Positions 42,372 through 51,328 of a DNA stretch of 64,000 nt are shown here, one piece after another. The notes beneath the pieces were generated by a model, which did not search any database, had not been told where the DNA came from, and worked only from the letters and a program-made list of their open reading frames with translations. This DNA comes from Klenkia taihuensis. Lineage in GTDB: Bacteria; Actinomycetota; Actinomycetes; Mycobacteriales; Geodermatophilaceae. Numbering within the stretch: the first letter of the stretch is position 1; each line of letters starts with the position of its first letter. The DNA lies in the NCBI RefSeq assembly GCF_900112525.1, contig NZ_FOMD01000004.1:558001-622000 (forward strand), in the 5' to 3' direction. The translations under genes and the position numbers were made by a program.

Positions 42372-43145
42372 TCAGCCCAGCGCGGCGAGGGCGGCGTCGA
42401 CGTCGTCGGGGTGCACGAAGTCCAGCGCCAGGAGCCGGTGCACCAGCACCCCGCGGCGGGTCAGCCGCAGGTCGGCCGGGCGCAGCCGCGGCTGGGCGGC
42501 GCCACCGGGCCGGGGGACGGCGACCGGCGGGTCCAGCAGGCCCGCGCGCTGCAGCTCCACCAGGTCCTCCAGCGCGCCCCACGTCACCCAGGCGCGCGGG
42601 TCGGCCGGCAGCGGGGTGAGCGGCAGCGGCGCGCGCTCGCGGCGACCCACCGCCGCCAGCAGGGCCAGCTGCCGCCAGGTCAGCGAGCGGGTCAGCAGCA
42701 GCGTGCGGTCGGCCAGCGCGGCGTCGACGTCGGGGGAGCACACCACCTCGGCGAACAGATAGCCCAGGTGGCGCACCCGGCGCTCCTCGGCCGAGGAGCG
42801 GGCGGCCAGGAGCACGCCCTCGCCGACCTCGCGCGCGGCCACCCGGCCCCCGGCCCGCTCGGTGAAGAAGCCGTCGGCGCGCACGTGCCGGTCGCGGCGG
42901 GACAGCGACACCCCGTGCTCCACCGCGAAGGCCAGCGCCGCCCCGGCCCGGGCGCGCTCGCGGCGGGGCAGGCCGCCGTCGGCCAGGTCGTCGGCCAGCC
43001 CGCGCAGGCACGCCGCGAACCGGTCGTCCAGCTGCAGCGCGGCGTCGTCGGGGGCGTAGACGACGGTGGCCGCCGACCCGGTCATCGACCCGGCGATCCC
43101 GAACCCGGACTCGATCAGCGCACGGCCCGGCTCGGTGGTGGTCAC
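42372..43145 (-). CDS. Hypothetical protein in the nitrate region
   Basis: A 257-residue soluble protein; GTG 43145 has GGGAGGAT 8 bases upstream. It is rich in Arg, Ala and Leu, with long predicted helices (LRGLADDLADGGLPRRERA, RRVRHLGYLFAEV, LTWRQLALLAAVGRRERA). The C-terminal 60 residues look like a winged-helix fold (LTRRGVLVHRLLALDFV). No catalytic motif or signal peptide seen and I do not recognise the family. It is divergent from narK. Confidence 0.6.
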   Translation of the reverse strand: MTTTEPGRALIESGFGIAGSMTGSAATVVYAPDDAALQLDDRFAACLRGLADDLADGGLPRRERARAGAALAFAVEHGVSLSRRDRHVRADGFFTERAGGRVAAREVGEGVLLAARSSAEERRVRHLGYLFAEVVCSPDVDAALADRTLLLTRSLTWRQLALLAAVGRRERAPLPLTPLPADPRAWVTWGALEDLVELQRAGLLDPPVAVPRPGGAAQPRLRPADLRLTRRGVLVHRLLALDFVHPDDVDAALAALG

Positions 43146-43279
43146 GCCGCGATCCTCCCGGCTGCGCCCCGTCCCCGCAGCACTCCTCACCACGAGGGGT
43201 CAGCCGCGGTGCGGGGAACGGAACAGAGGTCGCCCGCGCGCGCAACGGAGGGGTCACCCGCAACGCCCAGTCTCGCCCC

Positions 43280-44674
43280 ATGGCCCTGGCGACCGACCCC
43301 GCACCGACCACCCGCACCCGCCTCGGGGGGAGGTGGATCGACGACTGGCGCCCCGAGGACCCGGAGTTCTGGGAGAGCACCGGCAAGCCGATCGCGCGGC
43401 GCAACCTGTGGTTCTCGGTGTTCTCCGAGCACATCGGCTTCTCGATCTGGAGCCTGTGGTCGGTGATGGTGCTCTTCCTCGGCCCGGCCTACGTCGCCGC
43501 CGGCACCTTCACCGGCGAGCCGCCGGAGGTCGCGGCGCAGAAGTTCCTGCTGACCGCGCTGCCCACCGCGCTCGGGGCCTTCGTCCGGCTGCCCTACACC
43601 TTCGCCGTCGCCACCTTCGGCGGCCGCAACTGGACCATCGTCTCGGCGTCCCTGCTGCTGGTGCCCACCGTCGCGACCGCGCTGGTGCTCGAGCCGGGCG
43701 TCTCCTACGGCACCCTCCTCGCCGTGGCCTGCCTGGCCGGCGTGGGCGGCGGCAACTTCGCCAGCTCCATGGCCAACATCAACGCCTTCTACCCCGAGCG
43801 GGAGAAGGGCTGGGCGCTGGGGCTCAACGCCGGCGGCGGCAACCTCGGCGTCCCGGTGATCCAGCTGGTCGGCCTGCTCGTGCTGGCCACCGCCGGCGCC
43901 GAGCACCCGCGCATCGTGCTGCTGGTCTACGTCCCCTTCATCGTGGCCGCCGCGGTCGGCGCCGCCCTGCTCATGGACAACCTGTCGACCACGAGCAACC
44001 AGCCGCGAGCGCTGCGCGACGCGACCCGGGAGAAGCACACCTGGGTCATGTCGTTCCTCTACATCGGCACCTTCGGGTCGTTCATCGGGTTCAGCTTCGC
44101 CTTCGGCCAGGTGCTCACCAACCAGTTCAGCGACTCCTTCGCCACGCCGCTGGCGGCCGCCTCGCTGACCTGGCTCGGCCCGCTGCTGGGCTCCCTGATC
44201 CGCCCGGTGGGCGGCAAGCTGGCCGACCGGTTCGGCGGTGCCCGCATCACCGCCGGCAACTTCGTCGCGATGGCCGTCGGCGCGCTGGTGGTGCTCGCCG
44301 CCAGCAGGCTGGAGTCGCTGCCGCTGTTCGTCGTCGGGTTCGTGCTGCTGTTCGTGCTCAGCGGCCTGGGCAACGGGTCGACCTACAAGATGATCCCGGC
44401 GATCTTCCGGGTGCAGGCCATGGACGCCGTCGCCGCCGGCGAGGACTCCGCGGTGGCCGACCGCCGGGCGCTGCGGATGTCCGGGGCGCTCATCGGCATC
44501 GCCGGGGCCGTCGGGGCCTTCGGCGGCGTGCTGGTGAACCTGGCGTTCCGGCAGTCCTTCCTGACCACCGGGACCGGGGACGCCGCCTACCTGGTGTTCG
44601 TCGGCTTCTACGTCGTCTGCACAGCGGTGACCTGGGCGGTGTACCTGCGCCCGGGCGCCCGGGTGCGGGTCTAG
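43280..44674 (+). CDS. narK: Nitrate/nitrite MFS transporter
   Basis: A 464-residue MFS protein of the NarK group. Conserved segments include RRNLWFSVFSEHIGFSIWSLWS near the start, GVGGGNFASSMANINAFYPEREKGWALGLNAGGGN split over TM5 (a nitrate signature) and LSGLGNGSTYKMIP in the second half, the second nitrate signature. It imports nitrate for NasA or exports nitrite. Start ATG 43280. Its TAG overlaps the nnaR stop in the palindrome CTAG. Confidence 0.94.
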   Translation: MALATDPAPTTRTRLGGRWIDDWRPEDPEFWESTGKPIARRNLWFSVFSEHIGFSIWSLWSVMVLFLGPAYVAAGTFTGEPPEVAAQKFLLTALPTALGAFVRLPYTFAVATFGGRNWTIVSASLLLVPTVATALVLEPGVSYGTLLAVACLAGVGGGNFASSMANINAFYPEREKGWALGLNAGGGNLGVPVIQLVGLLVLATAGAEHPRIVLLVYVPFIVAAAVGAALLMDNLSTTSNQPRALRDATREKHTWVMSFLYIGTFGSFIGFSFAFGQVLTNQFSDSFATPLAAASLTWLGPLLGSLIRPVGGKLADRFGGARITAGNFVAMAVGALVVLAASRLESLPLFVVGFVLLFVLSGLGNGSTYKMIPAIFRVQAMDAVAAGEDSAVADRRALRMSGALIGIAGAVGAFGGVLVNLAFRQSFLTTGTGDAAYLVFVGFYVVCTAVTWAVYLRPGARVRV

Positions 44675-45792
44675 GTCGACACGGCGAGGCGGTAGCCGCG
44701 CTTGACGACGGTCTCCACGACCGGTGCGCCGAGCGCGGCCCGCAGCCGGGTCACCGCCATCTCCACCGCGTGCGCGTCCGCCCCGCCGGTCAGCCCGGCG
44801 AGCAGGTCGGGGCGGGAGACCACCGCACCGGGACGGCGCACCAACCCCCGCAGCACCGCCATGGGCGCGGGCGCCAGCTCCACGAGCCGGCCGTCCAGGA
44901 CGACGGCGTGCCCGCGGACCTGCAGCACGTGGCCGCCGACGGCCAGCACGGGGTCCCGCTCGGGCAGCCGGTCGACGACCTCGCGGGCCAGCGCGCCCAG
45001 CCGGGCCCGCTCCGGCTGCACCGTGCGGATGCCGGCGGCCGCCAGCGGCCCGGCCGTCACGACGCCGACGGCGACGGCCAGCACCCCGTCGCCGAAGGCG
45101 GCGAGGACGCCGCCGAGCACGCCCTCCTCCTCGGCCACCTGCAGCGTCGAGGCGGCGGCCGGGGCGGAGGTGAAGGTGACGGCGTCGACCCCGCGGGCGG
45201 CCACGACGTGCACCAGCCGGCGCAGCGGGGCGGTGTCCTCGGGCAGCACCCACCGGTAGACGGGGACCTCGAGCACCGCGGCGCCGGCCGCGCGCAGGCC
45301 GGTCACCAGGTCCGGCAGCGGGTCCCCGTGCAGCTGGACGGCGATGCGTCGGCCCTCGAGCGGCCCCTCGGCCCCCGACAGCAGGTGCTCGAGCACCTCG
45401 GCCGAGCTCTCGGACGCCGGCGACCAGGCGTCGACCAGCCCGCCGCCGCGGATGGCGCCGCGCGCCTTCGGCCCGCGGGCCAGCACCCGCGCACCCGCGA
45501 GGTGGCCGACCAGCGGCAGGTCCCAGGCCTCGGCGGCCTCCAGCCAGCCCCGGAAGCCGACGCCGGTGGTGGCCACCACCAGGTCCACCGGCGCGCGCAG
45601 CACCTCCTTCGTGGCCGCGACCAGCTGGGCGTCGTCGGCGAGCGGCACGATGCGGATGGCCGGGGCGGAGACCACCCGGGCGCCGCGGCGGTCCAGCAGT
45701 GCGGTGAGCTCCTCGGCGCGGCGGGCCGCCGTGACGGCCACCGTGTACCCGGCCAGGGGCGGGACGTCCACGCTCTCGGTCACGGCTCCCAT
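44671..45792 (-). CDS. nnaR: Uroporphyrinogen-III synthase-like/DNA-binding regulator (NnaR)
   Basis: A 373-residue fusion. Residues about 12-260 are a HemD-type fold (AGYTVAVTAARRAEELTALL, VVATTGVGFRGW); residues about 285-372 are an OmpR/PhoB-type winged helix (VLDGRLVELAPAPMAVLRGL, AVEMAVTRLRAAL, VVKRGYRLAV). NnaR of Streptomyces has this architecture and activates nitrate/nitrite assimilation genes with GlnR. Its place beside narK and near nasA-nirBD supports that role. The start could be ATG 45792 or GTG 45783. Whether the HemD part is still enzymatic is unclear. Confidence 0.93.
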   Translation of the reverse strand: MGAVTESVDVPPLAGYTVAVTAARRAEELTALLDRRGARVVSAPAIRIVPLADDAQLVAATKEVLRAPVDLVVATTGVGFRGWLEAAEAWDLPLVGHLAGARVLARGPKARGAIRGGGLVDAWSPASESSAEVLEHLLSGAEGPLEGRRIAVQLHGDPLPDLVTGLRAAGAAVLEVPVYRWVLPEDTAPLRRLVHVVAARGVDAVTFTSAPAAASTLQVAEEEGVLGGVLAAFGDGVLAVAVGVVTAGPLAAAGIRTVQPERARLGALAREVVDRLPERDPVLAVGGHVLQVRGHAVVLDGRLVELAPAPMAVLRGLVRRPGAVVSRPDLLAGLTGGADAHAVEMAVTRLRAALGAPVVETVVKRGYRLAVST

Positions 45793-45820
45793 GGTGTCGG
45801 GTGCGTGTTCCGGCGGTGTG

Positions 45821-46711
45821 TCAGGGCAGCACGGCGGCCGCGTGCGCCGCGACCGCCCCGGCGGTGGTCAGCCACACGTCGTCCCGGTGGGCCGCGACGT
45901 GCGCCAGTGCCGCGCGCAGCGGCCGCAGCCGGTGCGGGTGGCCCACCACGTAGGGGTGCACGGCGATGCCCATGACCAGCGGCGCGGAGCGGGACTGCTC
46001 CAGCAGCTCGTCGAACGTGGCCACCACCATGTCGGCGAACCCCTGCCCGGACACCTGCCGGGCCACCACGGCCGGGATGTCGTTGAGCTCCTGCGGGTAG
46101 GGCACCGACAGGATCCGCCCCGAGCGGGTGGCGAACCAGGTGGGCTGGTCGTCGTGCGCCCAGTCCAGCAGGTAGTCGTAGCCGGCCTCGTCCAGCAGGT
46201 CGGGGGTGACGTGGCTCTGCGAGATCCAGGGCCCCAGCCACCCGGCCGGACGGCGGCCGGCGCGGTCGGCGTACACCGCGGTGGCCTCGGCGATCAGCGC
46301 CCGCTCGTCGTCCTCGGACAGGTCGGCCTGCCGCTCGGCGTTGGTGCGGCCGTGCCCGACCAGCTCGTCGCCGCGGGCCAGGAACGCCTCCACCAGCCCC
46401 GGGCACTCCTCGAGCACCCGGCTGTTGGCGATCACCGAGGTGGGCAGGCCGAGGGCGTCGAGGGTCTCCAGCAGCCGCCAGGCGCCGACCCGGTTGCCCC
46501 AGTCCCGCCACGAGTAGTTCAGGACGTCGGGGTCACCGCCGCCCGGGGCGAGCTCGGCGCCCCGGCCGCGGCCGAAGTCGAACACCTCGAGGTTCGTGCC
46601 GATGTAGACGGCGAGGCGCTTCCCGTCGGGCCAGTCCCAGACCGGGCGGTCGGGGAGCGGGGACCAGGCGTAGCGGCCGTGCCGGGCGGGGGAGTCCACC
46701 TGCGCCAGCAT
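45821..46711 (-). CDS. Polysaccharide deacetylase family protein (PuuE-like)
   Basis: A 296-residue NodB-homology protein. It starts with a DRPVWDWPDGKRLAVYIGTNLEVF strand split here for brevity, and has DWGNRVGAWRLLETLDALG, HGRTNAERQADLSEDDERA and GWLGPWISQSHVTPDLL, the pattern of PuuE-type cofactor-independent allantoinases and related deacetylases. Metal His and Asp residues are plausible but not certain. ATG 46711 is used; a GTG 15 bases upstream is possible. It may relate to the DUF2877/PucR genes in ureide use, though distant. Confidence 0.78.
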   Translation of the reverse strand: MLAQVDSPARHGRYAWSPLPDRPVWDWPDGKRLAVYIGTNLEVFDFGRGRGAELAPGGGDPDVLNYSWRDWGNRVGAWRLLETLDALGLPTSVIANSRVLEECPGLVEAFLARGDELVGHGRTNAERQADLSEDDERALIAEATAVYADRAGRRPAGWLGPWISQSHVTPDLLDEAGYDYLLDWAHDDQPTWFATRSGRILSVPYPQELNDIPAVVARQVSGQGFADMVVATFDELLEQSRSAPLVMGIAVHPYVVGHPHRLRPLRAALAHVAAHRDDVWLTTAGAVAAHAAAVLP

Positions 46712-46816
46712 GCCCGTGGGGCGCACGGGGCGCGTGGGACGACGGCGTTCCTGGTCGGCGCGCGGCTGCCGATGTGTCGGTCACCACACCCCTGCGGACC
46801 CCCACCAGGACCGGCC

Positions 46817-47374
46817 ATGTCGCTTCCGCTCCCCGCACCCACCACCGCCGTCGTCCCCCCGGCGCTGGCCGCCGCCGTGGACCTGCTCGCCGAACGCGGC
46901 TGGCACGGCCTCCGCCTCGACGCCGTGGCCGCCCGTGCGGGTGTGCCGGTGCTGCAGCTGCAGGCGGAGTGGCCGTCGCTGTCCCACCTGGTGGCCGCCG
47001 CGGTCGCCGGGCTGCCCGTGGTCGTCGACCGCGGCGACACCGGCAGCACCGCCGGCGACCTGGCCGCGGCGCTGGAGCACTGGGGCCGCCCCCTGGGCCG
47101 CGGCGAGCTCGCCGTGGCCGCGGTGGCCGAGGCCGCCGGCGGGGACGGCGTGCTGCGCGCCGGCGTCGAGGCCGCGGTCGGCGACGCCGTCGAGGAGCTG
47201 GTCTGCGCCGTCGGCGCCCGGGCCCGCGCCCGCGGCGAGGCGCTCAGCGGCGCCCGGCAGCAGTGGGTCACCGCCGTCCTGGGGGGGGTGGTCTGGGAGC
47301 GCATCACCGGCCGCGGCCGGCCGGTTCCCGAGGCCCGCCGCGCCGAGCTCGTCGCCTCCGTCCTCGCCGCCTGA
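46817..47374 (+). CDS. TetR-like transcriptional regulator
   Basis: A 185-residue protein. An N-terminal HTH (AAAVDLLAERGWHGLRLDAV, AARAGVPVLQLQAEWPSLSHLVA) has TetR spacing but an atypical recognition helix; the rest is helical and Ala-rich as in TetR ligand domains. CAGGA precedes ATG 46817. It is divergent from the deacetylase gene across about 105 bases, so it may regulate that gene. Confidence 0.72.
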   Translation: MSLPLPAPTTAVVPPALAAAVDLLAERGWHGLRLDAVAARAGVPVLQLQAEWPSLSHLVAAAVAGLPVVVDRGDTGSTAGDLAAALEHWGRPLGRGELAVAAVAEAAGGDGVLRAGVEAAVGDAVEELVCAVGARARARGEALSGARQQWVTAVLGGVVWERITGRGRPVPEARRAELVASVLAA

Positions 47375-47410
47375 GCTGCGCCGGGACCGCCGGGACGGCA
47401 CCATCCCGGC

Positions 47411-47590
47411 ATGAGGATCCGGCGCCCGCTCACCGTCCTGCTCGCCACCACCGCCGTGCTCGCCGCCGGCGGCACCCTGACCGCCTGCGGCGGCGGGGTC
47501 GGTGACGCCGTGCAGGACCAGCAGGACGACGGCGGCGACGACGGCGTCGAGCAGGACGACGACGGCGGGGACGACCAGGACGACGACTGA
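47411..47590 (+). CDS. Small secreted lipoprotein with acidic tail
   Basis: A 59-residue protein. MRIRRPLTVLLATTAVLAAG is a signal peptide with a lipobox LTAC ending at Cys26. The mature part is glycine then almost only Asp, Gln, Gly and Glu (QDDGGDDGVEQDDDGG). It is likely anchored to the outer face of the membrane and could bind cations; this is inferred from composition. It follows the TetR gene by 36 bases. Confidence 0.65.
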   Translation: MRIRRPLTVLLATTAVLAAGGTLTACGGGVGDAVQDQQDDGGDDGVEQDDDGGDDQDDD

Positions 47591-47594
47591 CCGC

Positions 47595-48170
47595 TCAGCC
47601 CAGGACGGCGACGCCGTCCGGGCCGGGGTCGTGCGCGGGGGCGCCGTCGACGCGGACGTCGGCGCGCGCCCGGGTGCCCTCCCGGGCGAACACGGCGGCC
47701 TCGGCCCGCGCCCAGTCCGGCTGGAAGGCGGTCATCGCCGCCCCGCCGCGGTCGGCCCACCGCCGCGCGCAGACCTCCGGCGGCGCCTCCACCCAGACCA
47801 GCAGCGACACCCGGTCGGCCAGCTCCCGGGCACCGGCCCCGCAGCCCTCCACCACCAGCACCGGACCGGCCGGCACCGTCGTCGGCACCCGGAACGCACC
47901 GGCGTGCCAGTCGTAGGCGTCGAAGACGGCGTCCCGGCCGGCGGCGACCGGCTCCAGCACCCACCGGGTCAGCCGGTCGACCACGCCGTCCAGGGTCCAG
48001 CCGGCGTAGAGGTCGTCCAGGTGCACGACCGGCGCGTCCAGGGCCCCGGCCAGCCGCTGCGCGAGGGTGGTCTTCCCCGAACCGGCCGGGCCGTCGACCA
48101 GCACCAGCCGGGTGCCGCCCAGCCGCGCCGGCGCGGCCCGCACCCGGTCCGCGAGCTCGGCGAGCCTCAC
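47595..48170 (-). CDS. Uridine kinase-like P-loop kinase
   Basis: A 191-residue P-loop protein with Walker A GPAGSGKTT, HLDDLYAGW (the Asp-containing motif of uridine kinase) and VLVVEGCGAG. The lid region is short. It probably phosphorylates a nucleoside or other small metabolite. The GTG start overlaps the MBL-fold gene stop. Only 4 bases separate its stop from that of the convergent lipoprotein gene. Confidence 0.78.
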   Translation of the reverse strand: MRLAELADRVRAAPARLGGTRLVLVDGPAGSGKTTLAQRLAGALDAPVVHLDDLYAGWTLDGVVDRLTRWVLEPVAAGRDAVFDAYDWHAGAFRVPTTVPAGPVLVVEGCGAGARELADRVSLLVWVEAPPEVCARRWADRGGAAMTAFQPDWARAEAAVFAREGTRARADVRVDGAPAHDPGPDGVAVLG

Positions 48171-49237
48171 GCCGCGGTGTAGCGGGGCACCGGCCCCGGT
48201 GTGCCGACGACGGCGCCCCGGCCGGCCAGCACCCGCAGGTGCGCGTCGGTCTCGGTGACCGCGAAGACCCGCATGCCGCGCTCGTAGGACGACCACGGCC
48301 GCGACCAGGTCAGGTGCGCGGCCAGGTCCCACGGCGTGCCGCCGGGGTGCGCGCGCACGGCGTCCAGCAGCTCGGCCAGCCGGTGCTCGTGGTGCTCGCG
48401 CAGCTGCGCGGTGCGCGCGGCCAGACCGGTGAACCGCCACTCGTGCGCCGGCAGCACCTCGGCCGGCTCCGGCCGCTCGCCCACGTCGGCCAGCGCCGCG
48501 AGGTAGTCGCGCAGCGGGGACGCAGCGCCCCCGGGCACGGTCGAGATGTTGGGGCTGATCCGGGGCAGCACGTGGTCCCCGGACAGGAACACACCGGTGC
48601 GCTCCTCGTCGAAGCACAGGTGCCCCGGCGTGTGGCCGGGGGTGTGCACCGCGCGCAGCGACCAGCCGGGGAAGTCCGCGACATCGCCGTGCAGCAGCCG
48701 GCGGTCCGGCACGGCCATCCGGTGGAACCGCTCCCAGCGCTCGGGGTCGCCGACGTCGGACACCGCGGTGTCCCGGTCGGCGCCGAGGCCCACCAGGAAC
48801 TCGACCTGGGTGTCCACCGCGGTGGCGGCGTCCCGGCCGGAGAAGGCGGCCACCGCCTCGCCGTCGGCGGGGTGCATGGCGATCCAGGCGCCGCTGGCCT
48901 CCCGCACCCGCCCGGCCAGGCCCAGGTGGTCGTAGTGCAGGTGGGTGACCAGCACGCCCCGGACGTCGGCCACCCCCGCGCCGATGCCGGCCAGCCCGTC
49001 GGTCAGCGCCGTCCAGCCGGCCTCGTGCTCCCAGCCGCAGTCGACCAGGCCGAGCCCGCCGCCCTCCAGGGCGAAGGCGTACGCGGAGACGTAGCGCAGC
49101 GGGTTGTGCGGGATGGGCACCGGCACCGACCACAGACCGGGCCGCACCTCCTCCACCGGCGGCAGCTCGCGGGCCTGCCAGGCGGCGTGCTGCAGGGTGC
49201 CGGTGACCTCGGTGCCGGGGCTCTCGCTGCTGCTCAC
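48167..49237 (-). CDS. MBL-fold metallo-hydrolase
   Basis: A 356-residue metallo-beta-lactamase-fold protein. Zinc-binding THLHYDHLG is intact, followed by TPGHTPGHLCF and SGDHVLP. A C-terminal helical domain (about 275-350) resembles that of glyoxalase II/LACTB2-like enzymes with winged-helix tails. It likely hydrolyses a thioester or lactone. Coupled to the kinase gene by GTGA. Divergent from the PH-like membrane protein gene. Confidence 0.85.
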   Translation of the reverse strand: MSSSESPGTEVTGTLQHAAWQARELPPVEEVRPGLWSVPVPIPHNPLRYVSAYAFALEGGGLGLVDCGWEHEAGWTALTDGLAGIGAGVADVRGVLVTHLHYDHLGLAGRVREASGAWIAMHPADGEAVAAFSGRDAATAVDTQVEFLVGLGADRDTAVSDVGDPERWERFHRMAVPDRRLLHGDVADFPGWSLRAVHTPGHTPGHLCFDEERTGVFLSGDHVLPRISPNISTVPGGAASPLRDYLAALADVGERPEPAEVLPAHEWRFTGLAARTAQLREHHEHRLAELLDAVRAHPGGTPWDLAAHLTWSRPWSSYERGMRVFAVTETDAHLRVLAGRGAVVGTPGPVPRYTAA

Positions 49238-49270
49238 GGGCGCGACTCTGCCAGTGGGACACTGGGGCGC

Positions 49271-49756
49271 GTGAGCAGCCCCGCGACCACGACGGTGACC
49301 GCCACCCCCCGCCGCCAGCGCATCATGTGCGGCCTGATGGCGGCGGTGATCTTCACCGTGATGCTGGTGGTGTCGATCCTGCTCAAGACGCACACCACCG
49401 GGGTGATCGCCTTCCGCACCTCCGACCAGGTGGCCACCACCGGGCTGGGCATCGCGATGGCCGCGGCCACGGTCTACCTCTCCCGCGCGCGGGTCGACGC
49501 CGACGCGTCCGGGGTGCGGGTGCGCAACATCGTCGGCACCCACACGCTGCCGTGGTCGGCGGTCCGGGCGGTCCGCTTCGACGAGAACTCGCCCTGGGCG
49601 TCGCTGCTGCTGGTCGACGACGACGAGCTCTCGGTGCTGGCCGTGCAGGCCGCCGACGGCGAGCGGGCGGTGCGCGCGGTCGAGGGCATGCGCACCCTGC
49701 TGGCCGCCAGCCGGGCCGACGGGGTACGCTCGGAGGCACCTCACCCCGCTACATGA
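49271..49756 (+). CDS. PH-like domain membrane protein
   Basis: A 161-residue protein with two transmembrane helices (about 19-40 and 52-70) and a bacterial PH-like domain (RVDADASGVRVRNIVGTHT, LPWSAVRAVRFDENSPWASL). Such proteins are common in actinomycetes, usually of unknown role. GTG 49271 is used; the gene reads into the infC leader. Confidence 0.75.
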   Translation: MSSPATTTVTATPRRQRIMCGLMAAVIFTVMLVVSILLKTHTTGVIAFRTSDQVATTGLGIAMAAATVYLSRARVDADASGVRVRNIVGTHTLPWSAVRAVRFDENSPWASLLLVDDDELSVLAVQAADGERAVRAVEGMRTLLAASRADGVRSEAPHPAT

Positions 49757-49955
49757 GGCGCACCACCACGCCGACCCCGCCCCGGGTCGGCGTCCAAGAG
49801 GAGCCCGCTCCCACCTGACGCCCCCCGGGCGGCCAGGTCACCTGAAGTGCGGGGCCGGTCCGCCGGCCCCTCGGCCCTCCCCGCCCTGCGCGGGTCGAGG
49901 GCCCTTCTTCGGGTCGGGACGCTGACTCCTCGTCGCAGAACGAAGAGGAGAGGCC
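49757..49955 (+). promoter_or_regulatory. Structured leader of the infC-rpmI-rplT operon
   Basis: The 199 bases before infC hold two clear stems: GCCGACCC/GGGTCGGC (49770-49777 and 49784-49791) and GGCCCTC/GAGGGCC (49873-49879 and 49897-49903), the latter with an inner CCCG/CGGG pair. In other bacteria this operon is controlled by an L20-binding leader or attenuator, and these stems could play that role. The first hairpin may also end the upstream gene. AAGAGGAG is the infC ribosome-binding site. Confidence 0.5.
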
Positions 49956-50597
49956 ATCACCGAGCCCCGCATCAACGACCGCATCCGCGTCCCCGAGGTC
50001 CGCCTGGTCGGACCCGAGGGTGAGCAGGTCGGCATCGTCTCCATCGGCGAGGCGCTGCGCCTGGCCCAGGACTCCGAGCTCGACCTCGTCGAGGTCGCTC
50101 CCATGGCCCGGCCGCCCGTCGTGAAGCTCATGGACTACGGGAAGTTCAAGTACGAGGCCGCGCAGAAGGAGCGCGAGGCCCGTCGGAACCAGTCGCAGAC
50201 CGTCATCAAGGAGATGCGCCTGCGGCTGAAGATCGACCCGCACGACTACGAGACCAAGAAGGGCCACGTCGTCCGCTTCCTCAAGGGCGGCGACAAGGTC
50301 AAGATCACGGTGATGTTCCGCGGTCGCGAGCAGTCCCGCCCCGAGATGGGCTACCGGCTGCTGCAGCGTCTGGCCGGCGACGTCTCCGACCTCGGCGTCG
50401 TGGAGTCCAACCCCAAGCAGGACGGCCGCAACATGGTCATGGTCATCGCGCCGCACCGGAACCAGGCGGCGCAGCAGGACCGGACCGCGGAGCGGAAGAA
50501 GGCCAGGGCCACCGAGGCCGAGGACGCCGCACCGCTGGCGCCCCAGGCCCCGCCGAAGCCCGCCCCCATGGACCCGGTCGAGGCCGACCAGGCCTGA
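49956..50597 (+). CDS. infC: Translation initiation factor IF-3, with an ATC start codon
   Basis: A 213-residue IF3. The sequence from ATC 49956 ([19 protein letters not shown]) matches the N-terminus of actinobacterial IF3; no ATG, GTG or TTG occurs in frame between the upstream stop at 49943-region and the conserved start, and AGAGGAG sits 6 bases before ATC. Rare AUU/AUC starts on infC are known and let IF3 repress its own translation. [17 protein letters not shown] is the linker motif. The C-terminal 30 residues form a Pro/Ala-rich tail common in actinobacteria. Confidence 0.95.
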   Translation: MTEPRINDRIRVPEVRLVGPEGEQVGIVSIGEALRLAQDSELDLVEVAPMARPPVVKLMDYGKFKYEAAQKEREARRNQSQTVIKEMRLRLKIDPHDYETKKGHVVRFLKGGDKVKITVMFRGREQSRPEMGYRLLQRLAGDVSDLGVVESNPKQDGRNMVMVIAPHRNQAAQQDRTAERKKARATEAEDAAPLAPQAPPKPAPMDPVEADQA

Positions 50598-50635
50598 CGG
50601 CCCGGCCCAGACCCAGACACCCAGAAGGACCCATC

Positions 50636-50830
50636 ATGCCGAAGAACAAGACCCACAAGGGCACCGCCAAGCGCATCCGCGTGACCGGCTCCGGGAAGCT
50701 CGTCCGCGAGCACACGAACAACCAGCACAAGTTCGAGGTGAAGTCCTCCTCGCGCAAGCGCCGGGTGAAGGGCTCCGAGGTGCTGTCGCCGGCCGACGCG
50801 CCGCGGATGAAGAAGCTGCTCGGTCTCTGA
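50636..50830 (+). CDS. rpmI: 50S ribosomal protein L35
   Basis: A 64-residue basic protein of normal L35 length: MPKNKTHKGTAKRIRVTGSG, NNQHKFE and a final MKKLLGL. Located between infC and rplT as usual, 38 bases after infC with AGAAGGA before ATG. Confidence 0.97.
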   Translation: MPKNKTHKGTAKRIRVTGSGKLVREHTNNQHKFEVKSSSRKRRVKGSEVLSPADAPRMKKLLGL

Positions 50831-50868
50831 CCGCCCCCACCCCCTTACCGATCTAGAGGAGTACTCAC

Positions 50869-51258
50869 GTGGCACGCGTGAAGCGGGCGGTCAACGCCCA
50901 GAAGAAGCGTCGGACGACCCTGGAGGCCGCCAGCGGCTACCGGGGCCAGCGGTCGCGGCTGTACCGCAAGGCCAAGGAGCAGGTGCTCCACTCGGCGACC
51001 TACGCCTACCGCGACCGCAAGGTGCGCAAGGGTGACTTCCGCAAGCTGTGGATCACCCGCATCAACGCCGCGGCCCGCAGCAACGACATGACCTACAACC
51101 GGTTCATGCAGGGCCTCAAGCTCGCCGGCATCGACCTCGACCGCAAGGTCCTGGCCGAGCTCGCGGTGAACGAGCCGGCCGCCTTCACCGCCCTGGTGGA
51201 GGCCGCCCGCGCCGCCGTGGCCGCCGCGCCGAACCAGACCGGCGTCGCCGCCGCCTGA
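50869..51258 (+). CDS. rplT: 50S ribosomal protein L20
   Basis: A 129-residue L20: [50 protein letters not shown] and SYNR-type [20 protein letters not shown] are all typical. GTG start after AGAGGAG. L20 often binds the operon leader to control L35 and itself. A strong hairpin follows. Confidence 0.97.
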   Translation: MARVKRAVNAQKKRRTTLEAASGYRGQRSRLYRKAKEQVLHSATYAYRDRKVRKGDFRKLWITRINAAARSNDMTYNRFMQGLKLAGIDLDRKVLAELAVNEPAAFTALVEAARAAVAAAPNQTGVAAA

Positions 51259-51268
51259 CGCAGGACCC

Positions 51269-51308
51269 CGACGACGCCGTCACCCCCACCGGGGTGGCGG
51301 CGTCGTCG
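51269..51308 (+). terminator. Strong hairpin after rplT
   Basis: CGACGACGCCGTCACCCC (51269-51286) pairs with GGGGTGGCGGCGTCGTCG (51291-51308): 18 bp with one T-G wobble and a 4-base loop CACC. No T-tract is present. It probably ends or attenuates the ribosomal-protein transcript before the methyltransferase gene. Confidence 0.75.
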
Positions 51309-51328
51309 CACGTCCGGGGAGGGACCGC

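Noticed and set aside
42372-43145. GOLPH3/GPP34-like assignment
   Set aside because: Length is similar but the characteristic N-terminal segment is absent; left as unknown.
43186-43279. GlnR box upstream of narK
   Set aside because: GTCAC and GGAAC-like pieces occur, but not with the spacing of the known GlnR a-site/b-site consensus.
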